This document shows positions 1 to 7,595 of a stretch of 16,003 bases of DNA, one piece after another (within the stretch, counting starts at the first letter, position 1; each line of letters starts with the position of its first letter). Below the pieces are notes generated by a model that did not search any database, had not been told where the DNA came from, and saw only the letters and a program-made list of their open reading frames with translations. The DNA lies in assembly GCA_946480965.1 (NCBI GenBank), contig CAMLMI010000076.1, forward strand, positions 1 to 16,003, written 5' to 3'. The position numbers and the translations under genes are program-made. This stretch comes from an uncultured Verrucomicrobiales bacterium. GTDB lineage: Bacteria; Verrucomicrobiota; Verrucomicrobiae; Limisphaerales; CANJSG01.

Positions 1-1
1 A

Positions 2-982
2 GAGGTGCATGAGCGGCGCACCCGATTGGGCCGACTCGACTTCGCCGACATTCCGTCCGCCTACCCGTTCTTCCTCTCCGTCCCGCAGCTCCGCACGATG
101 GAGATCCTGCGCGACAATCTGGCGAAGTTCCCATCGGTGAAGCTCTGGGAAGGCGTGCGTTTCTCCAGTCTTTCTCAGGACGACGACGGTGTGCGCCTCG
201 CGTGCCGCAGCGTGGCCCAGCGGCTGGATTTCTCCCTCACAGCAAAGTTCGTCGTGGGCTGCGACGGCCATCGCAGTCCGGTGCGGCAGACGGCGGGGCT
301 GGGCGTGCGCCAGAAGATCTATCCCCAGCGCTTCGTCATGGCCGACTTCCGCGACCACTCCGGTCTGGGCGACGAAGCCCGGTTGTTCTTCGGGCCCGAC
401 GCCTCGGTCGAGTCCTTCCCGCTGCCCGACGGTTGGCGGCGTTGGATTCTCCAGCTCGACGGCGGCCTCGCCGAAGCCCCGGTGGAACATCTCGTCCGAC
501 GCGTGAAGGCGCTGACGGGCCACGATCTTTCGGCCGAACCCGCACGCTTCGTCAGTCCGTTCGGAGCGAAGCGCATGGTCGTCGAACGCTACTTCCGCAA
601 CCGCGTCGTGCTCGCCGGGGACGCGGCGCATGTCATGAGCTCGATCGGCGGCCAAGGGATGAACACCGGCTTCGCCGACGCCGAGGCTCTGGCCGAGATC
701 CTGCCCGATCTGTTGCTCCAGCCGGAAAAGAGATCGGCGCGTTTCGCCGCCTACGACCGCGTGCGTCGAGCCGCCTTCGAGGTGGCGGCCGACCGTGCGG
801 AACGCGGCATGTGGCTCGGCACACTGCGCGGAAGGTTCGCCTCGTTCTTCCGTCGTCTCGTGATTCGGCGGGTGCTCTTCGGCCCGCTTGTTCGTCCGCA
901 TCTCGCCCCGCACTTCGCCATGCTGACCATTCCCTGCTGCAACCTGAGCCGCGCCCCGCGCGCCTGTCTATCCGCCCCTTGA
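2..982 (+). CDS. FAD-dependent monooxygenase (class A flavoprotein hydroxylase), 5'-truncated
   Basis: Likely hydroxylates an aromatic or polyketide-type small molecule using FAD, NAD(P)H and O2, in the cytoplasm. The reading frame is already open at the window edge, so the N-terminal GxGxxG Rossmann motif lies upstream and the GTG at position 5 is probably not the real start. Counting from that GTG, the DG motif (VVGCDGHRS) is at about residues 83-91 and the second FAD motif, GDAAH followed by GGQGMN, is at 205-220. Both are hallmarks of the PF01494 / UbiH / p-hydroxybenzoate hydroxylase fold. The C-terminal tail of about 70 residues is Arg-rich and ends in a helix-like stretch. The stop lies 4 nt before the next gene, a UbiE-like methyltransferase, so the two are probably co-transcribed. 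Geranylgeranyl-reductase-like or halogenase-like relatives cannot be excluded without the N-terminus. The substrate is unknown. Confidence 0.85.
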   Translation, partial: EVHERRTRLGRLDFADIPSAYPFFLSVPQLRTMEILRDNLAKFPSVKLWEGVRFSSLSQDDDGVRLACRSVAQRLDFSLTAKFVVGCDGHRSPVRQTAGLGVRQKIYPQRFVMADFRDHSGLGDEARLFFGPDASVESFPLPDGWRRWILQLDGGLAEAPVEHLVRRVKALTGHDLSAEPARFVSPFGAKRMVVERYFRNRVVLAGDAAHVMSSIGGQGMNTGFADAEALAEILPDLLLQPEKRSARFAAYDRVRRAAFEVAADRAERGMWLGTLRGRFASFFRRLVIRRVLFGPLVRPHLAPHFAMLTIPCCNLSRAPRACLSAP

Positions 983-986
983 TCCC

Positions 987-1712
987 ATGAACCCCGCATT
1001 GAACATCCGTGAAGGCATCCGCACCCCGGACCAAAAGCGCCGCTACAACGAAGGCCTCTTCACCCGGGTCGCGACCGAATACGACCAGGCCACCCGCGCC
1101 ATGTCGCTCGGCCGGGACCAAGCCTGGAAAAGCCGGCTGGTCTCGATGTTGCCTGACGCGACAAAGCCGCGCTGCGTCGATCTCGCCTGCGGCACCGGCG
1201 ACGTCGCCTTTGCACTGGCCGGGCGTTTCCCCGACGCTGAGATCCTCGGCATCGACCTCACGTCCGCGATGATCGATGTCGCCAAAGCCCGCTGCGAGCG
1301 GACGAACGTCTCCTTCCGCGCCGCCGACATGTGCCGCACCGGCGTGCCCGAGGGCTGGGCCGATTTCGTCACCGGTAGCTACGCGCTGCGCAACGCGCCG
1401 GTGCTGGACGACGCCTTGCGCGAAGTCCGTCGCATTCTCCGGCCCGGCGGCCACGCGGCGTTCCTCGACTTCTCCAAGTCGCCCGTGCGCTGGCGGCAAC
1501 CGCTGCAATTCCACCTGCTCAAGCTCTGGGGCGGCTTCTGGGGATGTGTGCTTCACGGCGGCCCCGAACACGCCTACATCGCGGAAAGCCTGCGCCAGTT
1601 CCCCGACCGCCGGGCCTTGCGGACGAAGATCGCTGAACACGGCTTCCGCCTCGCCGCCAACCGCGACTGCTTCGGAGGAATGTTGGAGATCCTCGTGCTG
1701 GAACGGCTCTAA
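987..1712 (+). CDS. UbiE/MenG-like SAM-dependent C-methyltransferase
   Basis: A 241-aa class I SAM methyltransferase. Motif I is VDLACGTGD at 64-72 and the acidic residue of the ribose-binding loop is in GIDLTSAM at 88-95. Several signatures of the ubiquinone/menaquinone C-methylase family are present: YDQATRAMSLG at 32-42, the TGSYALRN segment at 129-136, ILRPGG at 150-155, the LDFSKSP block at 160-166 and YIAESLRQFP at 197-206. Length fits UbiE/MenG (about 230-250 aa). Housekeeping UbiE would methylate a demethylmenaquinone or a ubiquinone precursor. Here the gene sits 4 nt after a flavin monooxygenase and 3 nt before an exporter, which suggests (inference) methylation of a hydroxylated quinone or phenolic secondary metabolite instead. 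No strong Shine-Dalgarno sequence is visible, consistent with coupling to the upstream gene. Confidence 0.85.
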   Translation: MNPALNIREGIRTPDQKRRYNEGLFTRVATEYDQATRAMSLGRDQAWKSRLVSMLPDATKPRCVDLACGTGDVAFALAGRFPDAEILGIDLTSAMIDVAKARCERTNVSFRAADMCRTGVPEGWADFVTGSYALRNAPVLDDALREVRRILRPGGHAAFLDFSKSPVRWRQPLQFHLLKLWGGFWGCVLHGGPEHAYIAESLRQFPDRRALRTKIAEHGFRLAANRDCFGGMLEILVLERL

Positions 1713-1715
1713 GCC

Positions 1716-3263
1716 ATGTCGTTTCCCCGCACCAAGCCCCGGCGCGGCCTCGCCCTCGCGCTGCTCTGCCTCGCCGTCTGCGTGATCGTGATGGACGGCA
1801 CGATCGTGAACATCGCGCTGCCTACGCTGCTCCGAGAACTCGGCGGCGGCACCACCATCCGCCAGCTCCAGTGGATCGTGGACGCCTACATCCTGGTGTT
1901 CGCTGGGCTGTTGATGGCGTCGGGCAGCCTGGGAGATCGCTTCGGCCGGAAGCGTCTTCTCGTCCTCGGCCTCGTGCTCTTTGCCCTGTGTTCAGCCGCT
2001 GCGGGCCGGTCGAAAACGGCTGAGGAACTCATCGTCTGGCGGGCGCTGATGGGCATCGGCGCGGCCTGCATCTTTCCGGCCACGTTGGCCATCATCGTGA
2101 ACCTCTTCCCGGAACCGCGCCTGCGCGACCGGGCCATCGGTGCTTGGGCGGCGATGAGCGGGTTGGGCGTCGCCATCGGTCCCGTGGCCGGCGGCTACAT
2201 CCTGGAGAACCACGCCTGGGGCTGGGTCTTCTGGATCAATGTGCCGCTCTGCCTCGCCGTCGGTTTGGGGATCGTGTTCGCGGTGTCGGATTCGCGCGAT
2301 CCCCGCGCCCGTCGTCTTGATCTCGGCGGCACGGTGCTCTCCCTGCTCGCGGTGGGTTCGTTGACCTTCGCCCTGATCGAAGCGCCGCTGATCGGTTGGC
2401 TGCACGGGCAGACGCTGGGCGTCGTGGCCGCTTCCATCGCACTGTTCGGGATCTTCCTGAAATGGGAACGCCGCTGCGCGGAACCGATGCTCGATCCGCG
2501 CCTCTTCCGAAACCGCTCCTTCGCCGGCGGCAGTTGCGGCATCGCCTCGGCGTTCTTCGGGCTCTTCGGCCTGGTCTTCCTCGTCACGCAATACTTCCAG
2601 CTCGTGCGCGGCTACGGCGCGTTCGAGTCGGGCCTGCGCACCATGCCCTTCGCGATCTTCACCGGTCTGGCCGCGCCGTTTGCCCCGTATCTGGCCCGGC
2701 GCTGGGGCAACCGGGCTGTCATCGGAAGCGGCCTCGCCCTGATGGCGCTCTCGTGCGCGTGGACCACCGTCAACGACACCGCCACGCCCTACGGCTGGAT
2801 CGTGCTCCAGATGCTGCCGCTGGGACTCGGACTGGGCTTGGTCAACGCCACCGGCACCGACACGATCATGGCCGGTCTGCCCGTGGAAAAATCCGGCGTC
2901 GGCTCCGCCGTGAACGACACCGCTCGCGAGCTCGGCGGCACACTCGGCGTCGCCGCGATGGGCAGCCTCTTCGCCTCGCTCTACTCCAGCACCTTGACGC
3001 GCGAACTTGCCGCCGTGCCGTTGCCCGCCGACGCACTGGTTTTCTGCCAAGGCTCCGTCGCGGCCGCCGCCGAAGTGGCGCGCCAAGCCGGACTGGCCTT
3101 CGGTCCCGCGGCCGAAACCACCATCCGTCAGGCGCTATCGCACGGCTTCCTCGAAGGCTTCCACGCCGCCTGCTGGTTGGGCGCGGCATTCCTCGGCACC
3201 GGCGCGGTCGGATGCTTCTGGTTGCTGCCCCATCAGTCTCTTCACAGCGCGGCCAAGCGGTAG
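1716..3263 (+). CDS. MFS drug/metabolite:H+ antiporter, DHA2 (EmrB/QacA) family
   Basis: A 515-aa inner-membrane transporter of the size expected for 14-TM DHA2 exporters. TM1 carries the D1-type motif DGTIVNIALP (27-36). The loop 2-3 motif A is GSLGDRFGRKR (70-80). The antiporter motif C is seen as the Gly-rich TM5 segment ending GPVAGG (155-160). Regularly spaced hydrophobic segments follow to residue 505. The start is 3 nt after the methyltransferase stop, so it is the last gene of the monooxygenase-methyltransferase-exporter cassette and probably exports that pathway's product or confers self-resistance (inference). Its last 22 nt overlap, tail to tail, the oppositely oriented response regulator gene, so there is no room for a normal terminator between them. 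Confidence 0.92.
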   Translation: MSFPRTKPRRGLALALLCLAVCVIVMDGTIVNIALPTLLRELGGGTTIRQLQWIVDAYILVFAGLLMASGSLGDRFGRKRLLVLGLVLFALCSAAAGRSKTAEELIVWRALMGIGAACIFPATLAIIVNLFPEPRLRDRAIGAWAAMSGLGVAIGPVAGGYILENHAWGWVFWINVPLCLAVGLGIVFAVSDSRDPRARRLDLGGTVLSLLAVGSLTFALIEAPLIGWLHGQTLGVVAASIALFGIFLKWERRCAEPMLDPRLFRNRSFAGGSCGIASAFFGLFGLVFLVTQYFQLVRGYGAFESGLRTMPFAIFTGLAAPFAPYLARRWGNRAVIGSGLALMALSCAWTTVNDTATPYGWIVLQMLPLGLGLGLVNATGTDTIMAGLPVEKSGVGSAVNDTARELGGTLGVAAMGSLFASLYSSTLTRELAAVPLPADALVFCQGSVAAAAEVARQAGLAFGPAAETTIRQALSHGFLEGFHAACWLGAAFLGTGAVGCFWLLPHQSLHSAAKR

Positions 3264-3943
3264 CCGATGCCGGGTTCGGTCAGGAGGAGGACGGGGGCGG
3301 AGGGATCGGGTTCCAGCTTTTCGCGCAATCGGGCCAGATAGACGCGGAGGTAATGGGTCTGGTTCTCCGCGTTGGGTCCCCACACGTCGCGGAGAATCTG
3401 GCGGTGGGTCAGCACCTTGCCGGCGTGCCGGACGAAGAGGCGCAGGAGATTGTATTCCGTGGCGGTGAGGGAGACGTCTTTCCCGTCGCTCCGGACATGG
3501 CGCGTGGCCAGATCGACGACCAGGGGGCCGCTCTGGAACACGGACGGCTCGGTCTTCTTCTCCGCATGGCGCAGCGCGACCCGCACGCGGGCGAGCAGTT
3601 CGCCGGAGTTGAAGGGTTTGGTGACGTAGTCGTCGGCTCCGAGATCGAGGGCGGCGACCTTGTCGGCCTCGGCGTCCTGCACGGAGAGGATCACGACGGG
3701 CAGGGTGGACCATTCGCGCAGCCGCTGGAGCACCTCGATGCCCGGGAGATCGGGCAACGCCAGGTCCAAGAGCATCAGGGCCGGCGGCTGTTGTGCGGCG
3801 AGCAGCAGGCCTTCGCGGCCCTTCTCGGCCGTGGCCACGCGATAGCCGTTCGCCTCCAGCGTGAGCGTCAGCAGGCGGCGGATCTGCGGTTCGTCGTCCA
3901 CCACGAGGATGAGCGGCTTGGGCTGGGCGGCGGATTCGGTCAT
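3242..3943 (-). CDS. OmpR/PhoB-type response regulator, KdpE-like (orphan)
   Basis: A 233-aa two-component regulator from the ATG at 3943. A GTG at 3967 would add 8 Arg-rich residues but has no better ribosome-binding site. The receiver has the acidic pair D16-D17 (VVDDEP), phospho-acceptor D60 (LLDLALPD), S87 and K109 (TKPF). The C-terminal winged helix (about 138-231) has the typical LTATEYNLLRL and GIGYRL segments and the LRVYLARLREKLE recognition helix region, most like KdpE. KdpE controls the KdpFABC potassium pump together with KdpD, but neither KdpD nor kdp structural genes are in view. The partner kinase is therefore elsewhere or the regulator has another job. It lies 87 nt downstream of the SnoaL-like gene on the same strand, and its 3' end overlaps the MFS gene by 22 bp. 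Confidence 0.88.
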   Translation of the reverse strand: MTESAAQPKPLILVVDDEPQIRRLLTLTLEANGYRVATAEKGREGLLLAAQQPPALMLLDLALPDLPGIEVLQRLREWSTLPVVILSVQDAEADKVAALDLGADDYVTKPFNSGELLARVRVALRHAEKKTEPSVFQSGPLVVDLATRHVRSDGKDVSLTATEYNLLRLFVRHAGKVLTHRQILRDVWGPNAENQTHYLRVYLARLREKLEPDPSAPVLLLTEPGIGYRLAAL

Positions 3944-4030
3944 GCGGCGGCGCGGACCATGAAGCACGGTCGTGCGGGCTGAGGGCAGGGTGGTTGGGCG
4001 AGTGGCGGGTTCTTGGGTCTTCCGGGCGTC

Positions 4031-4387
4031 CTATTGGTCGGCGTAGTGGGCGCGGACACGGAGGGCTTTGCCGTCGGGGCCCAGTTCCATCTCCTCGGCG
4101 GCGACCATGCCTTTCACGCTGTCGTATTCGAGGACCACGCTGCCCATGCCGGAATAGACGCGGCGCAGGGTGAAGCGCAGGTCGGGGTAGGCCTGGAGGG
4201 CCTTGAAGAAGTAGCTCCGGAGGATGTCGCGCCCCCGGAGGGTGCCGTCGGCGCGGCCCATGATGGAGGCGACGAAGGGGGAGGTGAACTGAACGTCGTC
4301 CGCGTAGTGCTCCATGATGCGGTCGAGCTTGTGGCTGTTCCACGCGGCGATCCAGTCCTCGGCGAAGGCGCGGGGCGAGGGCTTCAT
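4031..4387 (-). CDS. SnoaL-like / nuclear transport factor 2 family protein
   Basis: A 118-aa cytoplasmic protein with the NTF2-like alpha+beta cone pattern: an N-terminal amphipathic helix (AFAEDWIAAWNSHKLDRIM), then HYADDVQFTSP, a short RGRDILRSYF helix (52-60) and alternating strands to the C-terminus. This matches SnoaL-like PF12680 proteins, which range from polyketide cyclases and isomerases to ligand-binding proteins. The substrate cannot be inferred. The ATG overlaps the stop codon of the upstream secreted-protein gene in an ATGA arrangement, so translation is probably coupled. The start is chosen because it matches both the family N-terminus and that junction. The same frame stays open far upstream but only as a shadow of the larger gene. 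Confidence 0.82.
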   Translation of the reverse strand: MKPSPRAFAEDWIAAWNSHKLDRIMEHYADDVQFTSPFVASIMGRADGTLRGRDILRSYFFKALQAYPDLRFTLRRVYSGMGSVVLEYDSVKGMVAAEEMELGPDGKALRVRAHYADQ

Positions 4388-6744
4388 CGGCGGCCTTTCT
4401 TGGCGCGTTTGGCGAAGTCGGGGCCCTCCGCGCGGAGGAGGCGGATGAACTCGTCGATGCGGGCGTCGCGTTCGTCCTCGTTCCAGTAGAGCTCGAAGCG
4501 GGGGAGATCGGCCCAGGTGGTGAGCCTCATGGCGGTGGCGTCGCGGAGGCGCAGGGTCATGGAGGGAAGCTTGTCGTCGAGGTATTTGTCGGAGAAGAGG
4601 CGTTTGCCGTGGCGCTGGCCGGTGTTTTCCAACACCTCGTAGCGGCCGCCGCCGGGGCGTTCGATGGTGCCGACGGGGGTGGTGTCGGCCAGGGCCTCGA
4701 GGAGGCGGGGCTGGAAGACCGGCAGGCCGACGAGGCCGCTGTCGGCTTCGAGGACGTAGAAGGAGCGAAGGCCGACGCCGAGGGTGAGCCAGGCGCGGAG
4801 TCTGGAGGTGTCGGGATCGAGCAGGGTGGCCGTGGCGTCGCGGATGGAGGGGTGGTCGGGATAGAGCCAGAGGGGTTCGAGGGGGTTGTTCCCGGAGTCG
4901 CGGCTGGGAATCCAGCCGAGGTAGTCCTGGTCGCCGAGGCGGAGCACCCAGGAGGCGTAGAGGTCGAGGTGGTTGGTGCGGCCCTGGGCGCCCATTTCCA
5001 CGACGAGCGCACCGAACGAGCGGGCGGCGGAGGCGGAGAGGTCCGCGTCGCGGTTCGTCTTGGCGGCCTCGGCTTCCCAGACCTTGAAGACATCGAGGAG
5101 CGTTTCCTCTGTGAGGCCGAGAGCGGCCTGGGCGTCCCACTTGGCGAGGACGGCGATCTTCGAGCGGAAGGGGGCGAGGCCGAAGGTGCGGTCGCCGGGG
5201 ACGGGGGTCCAGCGCCCGATCCGGCGGAGCATCAGCTCGGTCACGGTGGGGGCGGTCTTGGTGCGGAGGATCTCGCCGGCGAGCTGGGGGCCGGGGCCGG
5301 AAGGGCGGCGGAACGAGGAGCGGAAGCGACCCGGGGCGACGATCTCGCGCATGGCCTGGTCCCAGGAGGCGCGGGCTCCGTCGTTCAGCAGGGTGGCATA
5401 CCAGCTCTCCTGGAGGGTCATGGCGTTGGCGCGGCGGATGTAGTCGCGGAACCGGGCGGCCGCGACCTTGTGGGCTCCGGTCTCCGCGCGGTCGAGTTCG
5501 GCGCGCTGGAAGACATCGTCCAGGGAATGGATGCGCAGCAGGCCGCGCAGCGCCTCGATCAGCGCGTCCGCGACCGGCATCACGCGGCGTTCGGGCTGGT
5601 AGTCCTTCTGCAGCGCGATGGAGCGGGTGAGGAGACGGGCGGAATCGGATTCCAGGGCGGCGAGCAGCGGCTCCACCGCCGCCTGGCCCGAGTCCATGAC
5701 GAGGGCGAAGACCTCGGAATCGCTCCACAGCACGCCGCCGCTCTGGATCCTGGGCCGGACGGCGATGGTGTCGAAAAAGGCGAGGGCGGCCTTGGCCCGC
5801 TCGGCGTCCGGGAGCGCGGCGATGCTTTCCAGATCCGGCACCGCCGGGGCGGTCTGCGCGAGGCGCCGCTCCAGATCGGCGATCAGGCCGGGGAGCAGAT
5901 CGAGGGACGCGAGCGTGGCGGCCGGGACGGAGTCGGCGGGCAGCTTGGCCCGGACCCCGGCCAGCCAGCGGGCGGTCGTGAGCGCCTCGGCGAAGTCGCC
6001 GCGCACATGGGCGGCGAGCGTGCGGTCGAGCGCGACGCCCAGCCAGACGGTGCTCCAGGCGGGCAGGGGACTGGGCGTCTTGGGATCGAGCGTGGTCGGA
6101 ACGTTGTTCGTCGGCTTCTTGTCGCCAAAGGTCCGGCGCTGGTCGAAGAGGCCGACCCGGGTATCCACCGGTTTGCTCCGCGTCTGGAGCGAGAGCCAGA
6201 ACTCCCGGGCCAGCTCCGTCTCGCCGAGGCGCAGCAAGAGGCAGCCCTTGATCGGTTCGATGGTGCGGTGGGAGACCGATTCGGTCTCGCGGGGAATCCA
6301 GCCCCGATCGTCGAAGCGCCCGGTCAGCAGCGCCGCCACGTCCTTCTTCAGGTCGGCCACGGGGCCCACGTCGATCACGGGATACACCAGCCCGTTCCAG
6401 CAGACGGCGTGGGTCGGGCGGGGCGATCCCGGAAGGAGCCAGCCGTGGGTCTCGGTTTTGCTGGCGTCGCCGGAGAAGAGGCTGCCCACGCGGACGACGA
6501 CGGTCCGGTATTCGCCGCCCCGGGGATCGGCCATGCCGGCGGCGAAGAGCGCTTCGGTCGCGGAGACGAAGTTGGTGGGTATTCCGGAATCCGCCGGGAC
6601 GGACCAGTCCTCGTGCTGCAGGGGCGGCACCGGGAGTGGAGCGGCGGGTTCGGCCGCTCCGGCCAGCACGGCGGCGAATCCGGCCACGGTCAGCGCCGCA
6701 TGGCGGGCCAACCGCCGGAGGGAATGGAACCAGGCGCAAGTCAC
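4384..6744 (-). CDS. Large secreted/periplasmic protein of unknown function (786 aa)
   Basis: No family recognised. From the GTG at 6744 the N-terminus is a textbook Sec signal peptide: a basic n-region with RR at 10-11 and R14, a hydrophobic Ala/Leu/Val core at about 16-29, and Ala-rich cleavage context near residue 30-31 followed by EPAAP. An in-frame TTG at 6780 would add 12 residues ahead of the signal peptide and is less likely. The mature part is soluble-looking, with no further membrane span. It has helical, repeat-like central stretches (about residues 260-460, rich in Leu/Ala/Glu with Asp/Arg) and a C-terminal Arg/Glu/Asp-rich helix. The 3' end is coupled (ATGA) to a SnoaL-like gene. 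Helical scaffolding or an exported enzyme are both possible. Style suggests a lineage-restricted, perhaps verrucomicrobial, family (inference). Confidence 0.75.
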   Translation of the reverse strand: MTCAWFHSLRRLARHAALTVAGFAAVLAGAAEPAAPLPVPPLQHEDWSVPADSGIPTNFVSATEALFAAGMADPRGGEYRTVVVRVGSLFSGDASKTETHGWLLPGSPRPTHAVCWNGLVYPVIDVGPVADLKKDVAALLTGRFDDRGWIPRETESVSHRTIEPIKGCLLLRLGETELAREFWLSLQTRSKPVDTRVGLFDQRRTFGDKKPTNNVPTTLDPKTPSPLPAWSTVWLGVALDRTLAAHVRGDFAEALTTARWLAGVRAKLPADSVPAATLASLDLLPGLIADLERRLAQTAPAVPDLESIAALPDAERAKAALAFFDTIAVRPRIQSGGVLWSDSEVFALVMDSGQAAVEPLLAALESDSARLLTRSIALQKDYQPERRVMPVADALIEALRGLLRIHSLDDVFQRAELDRAETGAHKVAAARFRDYIRRANAMTLQESWYATLLNDGARASWDQAMREIVAPGRFRSSFRRPSGPGPQLAGEILRTKTAPTVTELMLRRIGRWTPVPGDRTFGLAPFRSKIAVLAKWDAQAALGLTEETLLDVFKVWEAEAAKTNRDADLSASAARSFGALVVEMGAQGRTNHLDLYASWVLRLGDQDYLGWIPSRDSGNNPLEPLWLYPDHPSIRDATATLLDPDTSRLRAWLTLGVGLRSFYVLEADSGLVGLPVFQPRLLEALADTTPVGTIERPGGGRYEVLENTGQRHGKRLFSDKYLDDKLPSMTLRLRDATAMRLTTWADLPRFELYWNEDERDARIDEFIRLLRAEGPDFAKRAKKGRR

Positions 6745-6810
6745 GCCCCCAGCCCTACCAAGGGCGCACCGCCGGGGCAATGCCGCTTCGCTCGGGCGGG
6801 AGCGGCGATT

Positions 6811-6846
6811 CGCACAAAGAAAGAGGCGGGCCGGTGGGCCCGCCTT
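6811..6846 (-). terminator. Intrinsic terminator of the DUF4126 gene
   Basis: A perfect 9-bp inverted repeat, AGGCGGGCC (6824-6832) and GGCCCGCCT (6837-6845), with a 4-nt loop. Read on the minus strand it is followed by a T-rich CTTTCTTTG tract. It begins about 32 nt downstream of the DUF4126 stop and ends before the next minus-strand gene (start 6744), so it separates the two transcripts. On the plus strand no U-tract follows, so it is directional. Confidence 0.85.
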
Positions 6847-6877
6847 GGCTGGAAACGTGAAACAATCCGCGATGGTC

Positions 6878-7465
6878 TCAGTGCGTCGGGATGGCGGGCA
6901 CAGCGGCCGGCTTGCGGCCCTTGCGGCGGCTGACCGCGACCAGGCCGATTCCGAGAAGTCCGAACACGCCGAGGAGAACGAGGACCGGGGTGAAGAACGC
7001 CATCACGGCCGATGCGGCCGAGGTGCCCAGTTCCACCGTGGCCACGACGGGATTGGCCAAGCCACCGGTGAGGGCGGTGGACGCGCCGCGCGCCATCACG
7101 GTGGCGCCTTGGACCACGCCGGCGATGCTGCCACCGGCCACGGCGGCCAGCGACCATTGGAGGAACGGGCTGACATCGGTCACCATCGAGGCGGTGACGA
7201 TCGTGCCGGCGACCACGGCGGCCGGCGTCGCGACGGTGTCGAGGAAGTTGTCCACGACCGGGATGTAGTAGGCGGCGATCTCGAGGATCGTGGCCAACGA
7301 GAAGGCGATCAGGGCGGGCTCGCTGGCCAGCCACTCGAATCCCTTGGCGAGCTGCACATGGCCGGAATACCCGGCGATGCTCAACACGAGCAGGGGGACG
7401 AAGACACGGAATCCGCAGGCCGCGCTCAGGCCGAGGCCCACCATCAGGCTCAGGAGAGTTTCCAT
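6878..7465 (-). CDS. DUF4126 family inner-membrane protein
   Basis: A 195-aa hydrophobic protein with about five or six membrane segments, a Gly/Ala-rich middle and a basic C-terminal tail (SRRKGRK then Pro/Ala). The start METLLSLMVGLGLSAACGFR, the following RVFVPLL segment, and the later FLDTVATPAAV and ARGASTALTGGLANP blocks match the pattern I associate with DUF4126 (PF13548). The function of that family is not established. Open frame continues 96 codons upstream of the ATG at 7465, but that stretch is Cys/Arg/Ser-rich and unlike a membrane protein, so the internal ATG is chosen. It is transcribed divergently from the DNA polymerase gene across a 130-nt gap and ends at a strong intrinsic terminator. 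Confidence 0.82.
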   Translation of the reverse strand: METLLSLMVGLGLSAACGFRVFVPLLVLSIAGYSGHVQLAKGFEWLASEPALIAFSLATILEIAAYYIPVVDNFLDTVATPAAVVAGTIVTASMVTDVSPFLQWSLAAVAGGSIAGVVQGATVMARGASTALTGGLANPVVATVELGTSAASAVMAFFTPVLVLLGVFGLLGIGLVAVSRRKGRKPAAVPAIPTH

Positions 7466-7595
7466 GCCGCGCAGGCTACGCTTCCGGCCGGAGAAGTCGA
7501 TGGAATGCTCGTTGCAAATCCGGGGCGATTTTCCAGCCTGTCCGTGGAACGGACCGCTGGTGTCCGGGTTCCCCGGGCTACAACCGCCGTCGATC
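7466..7595. promoter_or_regulatory. Divergent intergenic region between DUF4126 and the Y-family polymerase
   Basis: 130 nt that must hold promoters for both genes. It contains a perfect 10-bp palindrome, TCCGGCCGGA (7483-7492), and a short inverted repeat GTCCG / CGGAC (7540-7544 and 7550-7554). I see no convincing -35/-10 pair and no recognisable LexA (SOS) box, so damage-inducible control of the polymerase cannot be claimed from sequence. Confidence 0.4.

Noticed and set aside
2396..3982. Long plus-strand frame spanning the MFS gene end and the KdpE-like gene
   Set aside because: It is out of frame with the exporter and antisense to the regulator, and its Arg-rich sequence has no domain signal.
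4609..6933. Very long open frame on the plus strand opposite the secreted-protein gene
   Set aside because: Composition is Gly/Glu/Arg-rich low complexity typical of antisense frames in GC-rich DNA. The minus-strand frame has a signal peptide and ends in a coupled gene junction.
7466..7595. Possible SOS (LexA) box ahead of the polymerase
   Set aside because: The palindromes found (TCCGGCCGGA and GTCCG/CGGAC) do not match a known LexA consensus, and no lexA context is present.
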